DNA of 16,618 nucleotides. Origin: Spongospora subterranea (taxonomy: Eukaryota; Endomyxa; Phytomyxea; Plasmodiophorida; Plasmodiophoridae). Under the pieces are notes generated by a model, which was given only the letters and a program-made list of their open reading frames with translations, had not been told where the DNA came from and made no database searches. The DNA is taken from positions 1 through 16,618 of the forward strand of contig OUQQ01000470.1 in the NCBI GenBank assembly GCA_900404475.1, given 5' to 3'. A program made the translations under genes and the position numbers. Positions 8,375-16,618 of the stretch are shown here, piece by piece (the first letter of the stretch is position 1; the number at the start of each line of letters is the position of its first letter).

Positions 8375-8842
8375 AACACTCTAAAAAACAAATTTCGCGT
8401 TTCAACAGCACATTCGCACTAGAATTGATGTCTCATATTGTGTCTGATTACAAACAGTACGGTAATTGCCAAGTAAGTTATTTTACCAATCAAATTCAAA
8501 AAGCCCTCGTTTGTCAATTGTTGAAAAACAATTAAAGGAAGGTTTCGATTTGACGCAACCGAAATCATCCCCTTCTCGAGAAAGCGCAATTCATCATTTG
8601 TTGTTGTTAGTCGGAACGATATGAGAAAGGAACAGCAATGAACTCTTGTCAAACTGGTTCCACGGCAGGATCAAGACTTTATTTCAGGCGATACAATCGA
8701 AATCATCCCTTACAATTTTCACAATATGTTTCGCCACTTTGGATAAATCTTGCCAGTCCGCGTTGCGAGTTGCGAAGATGATCGAAGGCCGCGCGATAGG
8801 CTGGCAGAACCGGAGTTGCCAACTCTGGGACAGAGTGACGGA
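8375..8842. other. intergenic region between eIF3L and RPP21
   Basis: It holds the eIF3L 3' flank and the RPP21 5' flank. A 12-bp direct repeat CGAAATCATCCC occurs at 8560-8571 and 8698-8709. TTCTCGAGAA (8573-8582) is a perfect palindrome next to the first copy. The open frames here are short, lack a convincing start and show no domain. Confidence 0.5.
8835..8842 (+). promoter_or_regulatory. GTGACGGA directly upstream of the RPP21 start codon
   Basis: GTGACGGA ends at the base just before ATG (8843-8845). The same eight bases occur in the sense orientation upstream of eIF3L and of the GNL3-like gene. Its position at the start codon suggests a transcription start-site element with a very short leader, or chance. 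Confidence 0.3.
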
Positions 8843-9549
8843 ATGGGCGCCGCTGGCCAGGATAGGCGGCGACATGCAGACGCCTGGCATCGGCTAGGAT
8901 TCCTGAGCCAGATCGCTCAACGGGTCCTTGTTCAGGATGGAACTCAAAACGAAACGGTCCAGGCTTGGGAGCGTAGCCTATCCAGATATTACTCGACCGT
9001 ATTCAAGCAGATCACTTCCCGTCTAGTACTGAGAACGTCAGTTTTTGTTTGGGTTATCGCTTCGTTTTTTTTTTTTGCAAAATTACTCGTTAGTTTTCTC
9101 GCGATTTGCCATCAAAGACCGTGTTGCTGAGCCGGGTTGCCATTCGTAGATATGCCGACTATTATGAACCTTTCCGCATATTTCATCTCTTTCGAGCTAA
9201 CCTTGTAAACACGTGTTCAGGTCTGGCGATTGTAAACGGGCCATTTGCAAAGGATGTAATGCGACACTAATTCCCGGCACATCGTCCACGATACGCGTTC
9301 GAAAGCGTAATGACGTTTGTTTTGTGTGGAGTTTGTAAAGTTCAACGCTTTCCATTTTCAGGCCATGGCCAGTCGTGCGTGATTGTAAAATGTTCCGACT
9401 GCGGATTCGTTCGACGATATCCTGTAAAAAAAGCATCGAAATCCCGCCGAAAACAACCGGAACTGACTGCCACGTCCACCGGCAGTGATGTTCATCAGGG
9501 AGCAGTTTCAAACCATGACGGATCTTCCAGTTCAGGTTTTCGATCGTAG
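8843..9549 (+). CDS. RPP21: ribonuclease P/MRP protein subunit Rpp21 (Rpr2/Snm1 family)
   Basis: Exons 8843-9036, 9221-9306 and 9362-9549 give 468 nt, 155 residues plus TAG, close to the length of human Rpp21. The introns are GT-AG, 184 and 55 nt, in phases 2 and 1. Rpp21 is a zinc-binding protein of nuclear RNase P, which removes 5' leaders from pre-tRNA; it works as a pair with Rpp29 and has an MRP paralogue. Seen: helical N-terminus (WHRLGFLSQIAQRVL, 15-29), the conserved SRLVLRT (59-65), and a zinc ribbon with CKGC at 74-77 and CSDC at 104-107, the first pair followed by the usual LIPG turn (81-84). The zinc ribbon forms only after splicing, since its two CxxC halves lie on exons 2 and 3. 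The C-terminal tail after about 115 is basic, then serine-rich. The ATG at 8843 is the only one upstream of the conserved helix in frame. Confidence 0.92.
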
Positions 9550-9818
9550 ATCATGACGTTGCCCAAACATTTTTATTTGTTCCCATTTCCTGAAAGCTGA
9601 AATGATTTCCACAACGTAAGGTCGGAATCACAAATGTATCCTCAGTCATATCATCACTAATTCAACCATCATTTTATAGTGCCGGTGCAAAATCCTCCTA
9701 TAAATTCATTTAGTTATCTATTTTTGCACTTGATGTGGGGACAAAGGCCTGACCTTGTATATGATGACAGTTTACACGTGGGCGTTAACTTCAATTCTTG
9801 CCTGTCCAGTCTCTATAT
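9550..9818. other. AT-rich spacer after RPP21
   Basis: The RPP21 3' flank. A donor-like GTAAGG near 9616 and an acceptor-like TTTTATAG near 9679 suggest a possible intron of an unrecognised plus-strand gene, but the joined frame soon meets a stop. Confidence 0.35.
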
Positions 9819-10103
9819 ATGTTGTCTGAGTCTTTCAAAGTTGTGTTATCCGATCGTGAAAACCACATCAACATCATTCTTTGCACTTTATTTGTTTTTC
9901 CGAAGCTTTTTGTCCAGGTCGCCAGTTTCAATCTTACAGACGAAGACAGCATTGGCATTCTGAGGCACCATTTGTATCGTCATCTTCTGGAATGTTTTGT
10001 TCGACACATTGATATGATCACTTTAGACCGATGTTTGCGAGCCAACAAATCAATTGGCAATCAAACAATCAACTGGCCCATGATAACCGATGAAAATAAC
10101 TAA
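9819..10103 (+). CDS. small ORF, unidentified
   Basis: ATG at 9819 opens 94 codons to TAA at 10103. The second half, from about 9918, looks coding: VASFNLTDEDSIGILRHHLY continues into helical LLECFVRHIDMITLDRCLR. TTTTGTCCAG at about 9909-9918 is a good splice acceptor just before it, so the real gene may be an exon starting at 9919 joined to an upstream exon I cannot identify. The first half (CTLFVFPKLFVQ) would then be intron. No family is recognised. It converges on the kinase gene, whose stop lies only about 50 bases further. Confidence 0.35.
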   Translation: MLSESFKVVLSDRENHINIILCTLFVFPKLFVQVASFNLTDEDSIGILRHHLYRHLLECFVRHIDMITLDRCLRANKSIGNQTINWPMITDENN

Positions 10104-10154
10104 CTTTTTTATTGTTAAGAGTATATATAGAATATGGTCGGCAGTTTGAGGAGT

Positions 10155-11325
10155 TTAAGCACATGGCGATAGAGTATTGAACGAGTCAGCAGACTTTCCG
10201 GCTCTATCGCGTTTGGCCATTGTTTCAGTCCCGATTCCCGTTATCCATGGGTGTTTTCGGGCCTGCTTCAGCGATAGACGGCGCGTCGGGCTGCTGCACA
10301 GCAGCCGTGTGATCAGGTCGACAACAGTATCAGACGCCTGGATATCGGCTGGAAACCACGCTCCATAACCGGGATTGACGCTAGGGAGAAATCCACCCAG
10401 GATGCGCTGATGAACTACATGTGGCTGATCATTCGCTCCAAACGGGTCTATCAATTGGAGAATCAACAATTCCTTCATGAAACCAGAAAGGCGGTATTGC
10501 AATACCAAATGGGTTAAATCCAAACACCATTACAAAGAGAATTACACCCAAGGACCATATATCCGATGGGAATGAGTAACCCCCGTTAATGACATCAGGC
10601 GACTGGTAATTTGGCGTACCGACCATCTCGTTCAGCACGTTACTGGGCGATTTGAACTGCGACATGCCGAAATCAATCACACGCAGCCCATCATCGCCAT
10701 CTCCGTCGAACATGATATTGCTCAACTTCAGATCCCCATGGACGATCCTGAAATGAACTCAATCGCTCAACGACACATCGTCAAGTCATTACGACAGGAA
10801 CCAAAACGACAACTAGAAATGCCAGGAAACATAAACGACCGGAAACGTGAGCAAGTCACTGGTAACACCAATGACTGGTAACATAAGCAATGCCGGTAAC
10901 GTTTGCAATAGGGAAATGCCGCACCCTTGGCTGTGAATGTGCTGGACAGCATCAAGCAGGTCAGTAAAAATAGTTTGGGCGACGTGTTCTGGCATCCTTC
11001 CTCCATATGCCATGATCCGGTCGAACAAGTCACCACCGCGACAAATCTCCATCACCAGGAACACCTGGGTCTCCGTCTCCAGAACATCCACCACATTGAC
11101 AATGTGCGGATGCTGAATCGTGGACATGATCGCGACCTCGGCTCGGAGAAGTTTCTCCTGGGTTTGGTCCCGTCGGGAGATTATTAGAGTTGGTTTCTTC
11201 ATGATCTTGACAGCCAGTTCTCGGTTGGTTTGACGACACAAGACCGAGCGAACTTCTCCATACGATCCTTGATGACCGATAGGTTTCATCAACTCATATT
11301 GGACATCAAATAACCTGTTGGACAT
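10155..11325 (-). CDS. serine/threonine protein kinase, CaMK/CDPK-like
   Basis: Exons 11325-10925, 10747-10506 and 10447-10155 join to 936 nt (311 residues, TAA), with introns of 177 and 58 nt in phases 2 and 1. It is a near-complete kinase domain: glycine loop IGHQGSYGEV (16-25), AVK with Lys40, helix-C Glu63, hinge MEICRGGDLF (92-101), catalytic loop HGDLKLSN (137-144, Asp139), DFG at 159-161, GTPNYQSPDV (177-186), DIWSLGVILF (196-205) and RRLSLKQARKHPW near the end. The sequence style (GGDLFDRI, GFNPFD, HPW) is that of the CaMK group. It stops soon after the domain, with no visible EF hands or clear calmodulin-binding segment. Departures from consensus: HGD for HRD, SPD for APE, and GxxGxxG in place of GxGxxG. 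The catalytic Lys and both Asp remain, so activity is likely and probably does not depend on activation-loop phosphorylation through HRD. The substrate is unknown. Confidence 0.93.
10821..10910. repeat. degenerate minisatellite inside kinase intron 1
   Basis: About five units of 16-20 bases with the core C(C/T)GG(A/T)AAC start near 10822, 10839, 10859, 10875 and 10893 (for example ACTGGTAACA twice, CCGGAAACG, CCGGTAACG). On the kinase sense strand each unit reads GTTACCAG or GTTACCGG. The array fills about half of the 177-nt intron. Confidence 0.65.
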
Positions 11326-11575
11326 AGCAGGAAGGTTGCTAAAACACGCGCCTTATCTATTGGTTCTCAAGACGACTCCGTACCTGAATTGGCAGTGTCG
11401 TCCTGTAAGTAAATCAAATTAGTGTATGGCTACACGATTGTCATTTCTTGGATGGAGTCATTGTCACTTCATGTATAATGACTCATTCCCGATAAACTGA
11501 ATCATTTCATTAAGTCGATGTCGAGTTATGAATAAAATGATGTTTATAGACATTTTTTTTGCATTATGAAGAGTA
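11326..11575. other. kinase 5' flank and GNL3-like 3' flank
   Basis: A 250-base gap between two minus-strand genes. GAGTCATT (11455-11462) and AATGACTC (11477-11484) form an 8-bp inverted repeat. TGACTCA at 11479-11485 matches the AP-1/Gcn4-type bZIP site. GACTCCGT at 11374-11381, about 50 bases from the kinase ATG, equals part of the element upstream of the GNL3-like gene. The last 60 bases are AT-rich with AATAAA at 11531-11536 on the plus strand, which is the wrong orientation for the minus-strand genes. Confidence 0.45.
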
Positions 11576-13139
11576 TTATTTAGTGTTATTGAAACAGAAT
11601 GGTTCTTCCTCGTCGTCGGTATCAACCATGATAACGACGCCAGGTGCCCTCTTCACCTTCTGACTTCTCTTTTTCGTACTCACAGGCTGTGAAGCCTTGA
11701 TGAGACCCGCTTCCATGATAGGAACGAACAATTTATCGGGACAGTCGTCACTGGCGTCCAGAGCCGCGTCCAGATTAGAAATTTGAGCAAATTCTGGCGC
11801 AATCGGAAGCGCCGCAAAACTGTCTTCCATTACGGGAGGCTCCACAAAATAAGGAATCACGCCCTCGCTCCAATCGTTGACCACGAGTCTCGCCGCTTGT
11901 TCCAAATCAGGAATTCCTCCTTTCCCCAATTTCCCTCGTTTGCTCGCCATCCTGAGTAGGAACTCGTTTAGGTTTGAGAACCGCGCGATCGCATACAGCG
12001 ACATCAGTTCCTCGGCCGGGAATCTGGAAAGAATTGCGGAAACCGCTCCGGTTGGGTCAGAAACACGAGCAATGCCAACCGCGCTGTCAATAACGGCATC
12101 GTCTTTGTTGACTATAACGCCGGCCGTGCTTATGAGCCGAATATTGTGAGACAATTCGATCTCATCTGAGGATTGCTCACGTGTAGATCCAGATTTGCTA
12201 GACCATGATCGCTTGAGACCGTCAATGATGGAGCGTTTACCAGTGCTGGAAAAACCAATCACCCCGACCGTCAGTGGATTGCTGTCATCACGATTTCGCG
12301 AATAGTTTCGCAGGGCTTGGATAAGCGGGTCATCTCCGATTACACGGCTGACCGTATTTTTCACAATCGGCGACTTCGAATCAGAAGTCTGAGGCTTCTG
12401 AGCCGCATTGTATGCAATAGTGGGGAATGAACGACGTAAATACGAAAGCCAGCTTTGTGCAGCTTCACGAGGAATCAAATCTGCAAATATCAGTTATGAA
12501 CACTTTGATATGGGTCGCGATGTGGAGAAAAAGCAATTACAAATAATAAATCAAACGGAAACAAAATAAGAAAAAAATCAGAGACAGACCGATTTTGTTC
12601 ATAATGAAGATGAGCTGTTTAGAGCCGTCCATAATGGAACGTTCGATTTCGGCCGACCTGCAGCCCATTGGGTCGCGAGCGTCCAATACCATTAGGATCA
12701 CGTCTGCCGAGTCGATTACTTCAGGTAGTTGCTTACAAGTGGTCACCGCCAGCTTTCGAGAGGCCATGAAACTGTCGATCTTCATGCCCGTTCCAGTCAA
12801 GGCTGCAGCGCGGCGCTTTGCCGCTTCCTTCTTCTGTCGGCGGCGGAGCTCCTCAGCTTGTGTTTTCAGATCCTCCTTCTTTTGCGCAATCTCCCGGCAT
12901 AACTCCTCTTTGAACGGCCACAGATTTGGAATACCTGGATCCTTTGAGGACTTGTTAAGCAAATGCGGCAGAGCTCTCTTAGCCAGTTTCGCACTTTTCT
13001 TGCGCGTCGCTTTTGCCTTCGTGTTGATCATGTACTTGACCTTCAACGACTGGCGATGGGATTTGGTTTCTGTAAAATCAGAGGGGCGTCAATCTAAGGG
13101 AGCCATAGCATTCGTTGCGTCCTTACTCTTTCGTGCCAT
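11576..13139 (-). CDS. GNL3L: nucleolar circularly permuted GTPase, GNL3/GNL3L (nucleostemin/Grn1) family
   Basis: Exons 13139-13127 (13 nt), 13069-12590 and 12480-11576 join to 1398 nt (465 residues, TAA), with GT-AG introns of 57 and 109 nt, both phase 1. The family works in the nucleolus in 60S ribosome biogenesis and rRNA processing. Seen: basic N-terminus MARKKTKSHRQSLKVKY; GIPNLWPFKEEL (50-61); a charged coiled coil (about 62-95); DARDPMGCR (134-142); G4 NKID (162-165), whose Asp codon is formed by splicing; then G1-like GFSSTGKRS (240-248) and G3-like STAG (282-285). G4 before G1 is the permuted order expected. The tail is basic, then acidic (DTDDEEE). Odd: the P-loop has Arg where GK[ST] is expected, and DTPG has become STAG, so GTP hydrolysis is doubtful. 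The tiny first exon is supported by the conserved MARKKTKS start and by GTAAGG/TTTTACAG splice sites. Confidence 0.93.
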
Positions 13140-13202
13140 GGTGATCAGAATGTATTTCCGCCCAAGACCTGTCTGAATTCGACCATGGTCAGTACGGCGC
13201 GG

Positions 13203-13217
13203 ACTCCGTCACGGAGT
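13203..13217 (-). promoter_or_regulatory. inverted-repeat element upstream of the GNL3-like gene
   Basis: On the gene's sense strand this reads ACTCCG-TGA-CGGAGT, a perfect 6-bp inverted repeat ending 64 bases before the ATG at 13139. It shares TCCGTGACGGA with the eIF3L element at 6041-6055, with the same orientation and a similar distance. The flanking arms differ but remain self-complementary in both, as expected if symmetry itself is selected. Confidence 0.5.
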
Positions 13218-13680
13218 TGCCGCACTTCGCAAGAAGCCCTTGAAAAAACAGGGCAACAAAAAATGGCTTTAAAAGTTTTATTTTTCATAAACTAGAATCA
13301 GCGTACGTGATGTCAAATATTGTGTGTCTAAGCCGTCATCAAATTCGTTGCTCTATTGTTAAAAAGAAGGATGGTTCGCTAAGATAGCGTGTCGATTACA
13401 GGGTCACTCAACGACAGCACTAAGCGAGAACCAAATCCACTACCGTACCTCAAATCGCAGACATTTTACAAGAATTGTAATGGCTTTGGTGTCGGCATTA
13501 TATTTTCAGAAGAACTAGGATAGTGCAAACAATTTACACTCATCAAGCGATCAAACAATATCAATGATTTCGCCTGATCGATGCCTCAATTGTAAATAAC
13601 ATCCCCAATCTTGGGCGATGGGGGTCCCTTGTTCTACAACTCCAAAACAGAGGCCTTGCCTAAAGATATTGTTGATAATG

Positions 13681-13775
13681 TCAAGCATCCAGGCAAGCCG
13701 AATGCATAGTTCTTGGTAGTTCCTCTGCCAAATTCCGGTTCTATACCTTTGCGAGCTTATTCAAGCATCCAGGCA
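13681..13775. repeat. 15-bp direct repeat, 80-bp spacing
   Basis: The two identical copies TCAAGCATCCAGGCA (13681-13695 and 13761-13775) lie in noncoding DNA. They could be a duplicated regulatory site or the ends of an old insertion. Confidence 0.7.
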
Positions 13776-13820
13776 CCGAGCACAATGGTCGAACGGTATG
13801 AAACAGGGTGATCAAGGCTG

Positions 13821-14373
13821 TTAACATTCAACACGGATGCTGCATTCCGGTGGCCAACGCTGAAGGCAGGAAGGACAGAGAGTACGCACTTGCTGCAGCA
13901 AATATGTCTGCACCAAAGCCAGGGCTGGGTGCTGCTCTTTGTCAGTCATTGCACCCTGTGTTCGATATTTGCCTTGAACTTCGTGTTGAACGTTGATAAT
14001 CTTGGTCCCCCTGATCGACCATTGTGATCGGTCCCTGGAATCTTTAAATAAGCTCGAAACTATCAAATTTCGTTCTAAACAAAGGTTGAACTGTGTCAAC
14101 TCCATTGTCATCAGCTGCTGATTCAGCCTCAGTTTTGCGTCATCTTCGGTTTGCGAACATGTTGTTGCGTTGCCGGAACCGGAGCAGCCGAAACTGTTTT
14201 CCTGTTGCGTTTTTTGTTTGTTGAGTAGTAGGAACAGGTGCAAGAGGAACTTCTTGGGCCACTGGCGACTGCACCGACGGCGGCAGGGGCATTGTTGTGT
14301 CTGACGATGATGACATCTCGTGAAGGAGTCCTGTGATGATGCGATCACACCGTTCCGACAGCAAATGACGCAA
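13821..14373 (-). pseudogene. possible decayed coding relic with APVP(T/A)TQQ repeats
   Basis: On the minus strand a frame with an ATG at about 14316 reads MSSSSDTTMPLPPSVQSPVA and then LAPVPTTQQTK, where it meets a run of six A. In the frame one step away the reading continues RNRKTVSAAPVPATQQHVRK to a stop. The peptide repeat APVP[TA]TQQ thus lies in two different frames on either side of the A6 run, which suggests a single-base indel in a Pro/Ala/Gln-rich protein. A third frame stays open to 13821 (197 codons, no early ATG). No family is recognised. It is a weak call: low-complexity DNA can produce this pattern. Confidence 0.3.
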
Positions 14374-14785
14374 TTACCGGCACTTTTTTTGGATCCTCCA
14401 ATTACATATCGCAAAGAACCTGCTCTCGAGAAAAAGATCTATCGTTCGGCTCAGCGAATGAAATATTCAATAACCCGGGGATGTCTAGTAATTGATGAAA
14501 AGATTGAGGTCAATACTTCATTAAAAAAAAATCAGGTGGTTCGTCCGTCGGGTGTGCTAATGATCGGGTTCCGGCCAAACATCGCTCAGACCGTTCATTA
14601 TTGCTTCATAGGCTAAAGGCAACATATATTTGATTCAGTCAATTTTCCAGTTAAAATTGTGATTTGCACCAATGATCTAGCAGAGTGTTGCATCGATTTT
14701 ATAATCCTCAAACTGTCAACAGTAAAATTATTTGGTGGACAGCACAGAAACACGGTGTCGACCAGTCCCGTGAGGAAACGCATAA
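14374..14785. other. spacer and citrate-carrier 3' flank
   Basis: The plus-strand frame 14320-14616 (98 codons) has no recognised domain. The remainder is AT-rich. It includes the 3' flank of the minus-strand carrier gene, whose TAA lies at 14786-14788. Confidence 0.4.
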
Positions 14786-16618
14786 TTAGACTAAAGAATT
14801 CTTACAAGCAAAAATTATACCGCCCGAAAACATGACACGGGAAAGACGGGGAGTTGTTCCTTTCCAGAGAGCCAACACACCATCGTTACTAATAACGGAC
14901 CTGAAGCAGTCAATAGTCCCGCTGTAAGATTTTGCTTGAAGTCCTTGCATACGCGTTTTCACGACCTGAAGAAACTCAAATTAGTATTGTGGGTTGAGAA
15001 ATCATCAGAAAAAAAATAAATCAAGGAAATAAAATCTGATGAAAATCGAAATATGTTTTAGAGTGAAGTCGAAACGACTATTGGCGCGACCAACCGAAAA
15101 AACGTTTTCTAATTTAATGTATTCGCCGTCGCGTAATCAATAAATACTTCAATAAAAGACTTCAAGAACAGTGCATGCTAAATAAATGAACCATAGTGCA
15201 AATCGCAATTGTACATCAAAAGGCATAGTGGCATAAACGCTGACGAATCCAGCAAGGGAGCCACTCAGCAAGGACTGCCACATGGCAATCGGTGACCCAG
15301 TATTACCGCATATCATAGATTTTATCCTCCCGTAAATTGCAAATCTATACGAAATCCATCGACTCAGTGACATTAATAAGGCAAAGTAAAACCATTTCAG
15401 TTTGGAAGAATAACAACTCTTCCTAAACGAACACGCGACTCCTATCTGAAACAATTTTGTGAGTTCTGGCACCCGACCTTACTGCTTGATTGCATCCTTG
15501 CTTCAGCTGTTTATGCTTGGGTTAGCCGAAAGTCCCAAAGGCTAGCTCGCACAACACTGACCATTGTAGGGACAACGCCAGCGTAAACCCCCCGAATTCC
15601 TTCGGCCTTGACAATTTCAGAGACACCATGAAACAAACCCCGATACTTGGGCTGAGCACGATTTCGATCATCGATGAGTTTTGTCTGAATGAAATGTCGC
15701 ATCATCACCCACGCAATTAGCACCAAACTACACCGATGAGTTACCTTAACAGTTTCCATCGGCGTTACTGAGGATAGCACACAAAAAAAACACCAAAAAA
15801 TGAATGAGATGCCACAAACAAGTCGCTTCAAGTTCTCACTTACCCGCGACGACCGCTACAAAATACCGTCAGGATCAAATCAGAAACAAGAAACTCCTTG
15901 AAAGGTGAGTTGAGAGCGTGCGCGTAAAAGGGCAACAAAAACTTTCCACCTAGAATCAACTACCATAAATGTAGACTAACCTTCAACGACACCAGCACCA
16001 AGACCGCAACACATTGTGGAGGCCGTTGATAATTTGCCATCAGCTCCTTGCAGAAATTTTGACAGCTCATTGAACGCCGCGAATCGAACAGCCGCTTTCG
16101 GTATACTTCCCACGATAAGCGTCGACAAACCCTGTTGCGGTGTGAGTATATCAGACTACAAAGCTTCCTATCAAATACAAATTACGACCACAAACATCGC
16201 TACATTCATGAATAAACCAGGTAAATACAGGGGAAATTCCTTTACACCCAATCGATTGGTTCAAAACGCGAAATGTCAGAAACCACAGTGGAATACCAAT
16301 GCCGAGTGTGGGAAACAGAGGAAAGGAACAAGCTTGGCATCTAGTTATTTACCGAATAAAGGCCCAGGATCCCGTGAGTTCGAACCGTATATTTCAAACA
16401 TCCAAATGGGGTTGTGAATAGCGTCGCCGTCGACCCTGAAGATCGAGATGCCAACTGAAGCTGCGTCTTAACGAACTCGGTTGGATACATGATGCACGCC
16501 TCGATTGCCTGGGCAATTGCGCATGGATAAACGCGACATCAAACAACCACGCCGTTTTAACGTACGCCGGCCATGCCCCCAGCCACTAAATTCTTGGCCG
16601 TCGACTTCGATTTGCTTC
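14786..16618 (-). CDS. SLC25A1: mitochondrial tricarboxylate (citrate) carrier, partial 5' end
   Basis: Nine exons: beyond 16618-16566, 16508-16353, 16131-15981, 15855-15844, 15767-15745, 15684-15562, 15506-15478, 15344-15215 and 14965-14786. They give 284 residues plus TAA in one frame, joined by eight GT-AG introns of 55-249 nt. It is an inner-membrane six-helix carrier that exchanges matrix citrate for cytosolic malate or other tricarboxylates, supplying cytosolic acetyl-CoA. All three carrier signatures are present and are those of the CTP branch: PTEFVKTQLQ, PMETVKTK and PFDVVKTRMQG. Other family blocks are GSIPKAAVRF, PKYRGLFHG, LKQGCNQAVRFA and KGTTPRLSRVMFSGG. The second and third signatures are assembled by splicing, and the exons of 12, 23 and 29 nt are each needed for the conserved sequence. 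The start codon and the first residues lie beyond the window edge; the visible sequence begins shortly before AGGMAG of helix 1. Confidence 0.96.

Larger units (their letters stand above)
13140..13820. other. GNL3-like 5' flank and AT-rich spacer with a 15-bp direct repeat
   Basis: No gene is seen. The proximal part holds the inverted-repeat element at 13203-13217. TCAAGCATCCAGGCA occurs at 13681-13695 and again at 13761-13775, exactly 80 bases apart; the sequence between is not otherwise repeated. Confidence 0.5.

Noticed and set aside
8646..8897. ORF ahead of RPP21 as an independent gene
   Set aside because: It overlaps RPP21 exon 1 in another frame and shows no domain.
12595..13176. Plus-strand ORF of 193 codons
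   Set aside because: It is antisense to GNL3-like exons 1 and 2; the minus strand carries the recognisable family motifs.
16365..16385. GTTCGAAC resembling a B box on either strand
   Set aside because: It lies inside a coding exon of the citrate carrier (codons for VRTHG) with no tRNA structure around it.
16016..16417. Plus-strand ORF of 133 codons
   Set aside because: It is antisense to two well-supported citrate carrier exons and the intron between them.
1..16618. CRISPR array, bacterial operon, prophage or toxin-antitoxin system
   Set aside because: Spliceosomal introns throughout, eukaryote-specific genes and no regularly spaced repeats rule out a prokaryotic system in this window.

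Overview
This is nuclear DNA from a compact, intron-containing eukaryote, probably a unicellular one. Five recognisable housekeeping-type genes can be rebuilt exon by exon: eIF3 subunit L, the RNase P/MRP protein Rpp21, a CaMK-like protein kinase, a GNL3-type circularly permuted nucleolar GTPase and a mitochondrial tricarboxylate (citrate) carrier. Together they need 18 GT-AG introns of 55 to 249 nt, and every reading frame closes exactly once these are removed. TAA, TAG and TGA all serve as stops, so the standard code fits. The presence of eIF3L argues against budding yeasts. The lineage cannot be fixed from this window; a plasmodiophorid/rhizarian or another small protist or early fungus would fit.

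Layout. The left part (1-6000) is gene-poor. It holds an intronless 289-residue predicted membrane-anchored protein (395-1264, +) of a type that recalls bacterial hypothetical proteins, a stretch rich in short repeats and hairpins (1265-1700), two decayed copies of one pogo/Tigger-like DDE transposase family on opposite strands (2198-2981, + and 4338-5358, -), a GC-rich island without an intact gene (3074-3750) and a short orphan ORF (5453-5698, +). The right part (6100-16618) is gene-dense: eIF3L (6127-8374, +), RPP21 (8843-9549, +), a small unidentified ORF (9819-10103, +), the kinase (10155-11325, -), GNL3-like (11576-13139, -), a low-complexity relic (about 13821-14373, -) and the citrate carrier (14786-16618, -, cut by the window edge at its 5' end).

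The right-hand genes share no pathway in the operon sense, but eIF3L (translation initiation), RPP21 (tRNA/rRNA processing) and GNL3-like (60S ribosome biogenesis) are all growth genes. They share a GTGACGGA-type element just upstream of their start codons: an 11-base identity, each copy inside a 15-bp inverted repeat, 60-75 bases upstream of ATG in eIF3L and GNL3-like, and a shorter match directly at the RPP21 start. The most striking gene-structure feature is the citrate carrier, where a 12-nt exon followed by 23-nt and 29-nt exons is needed to restore the conserved family sequence.
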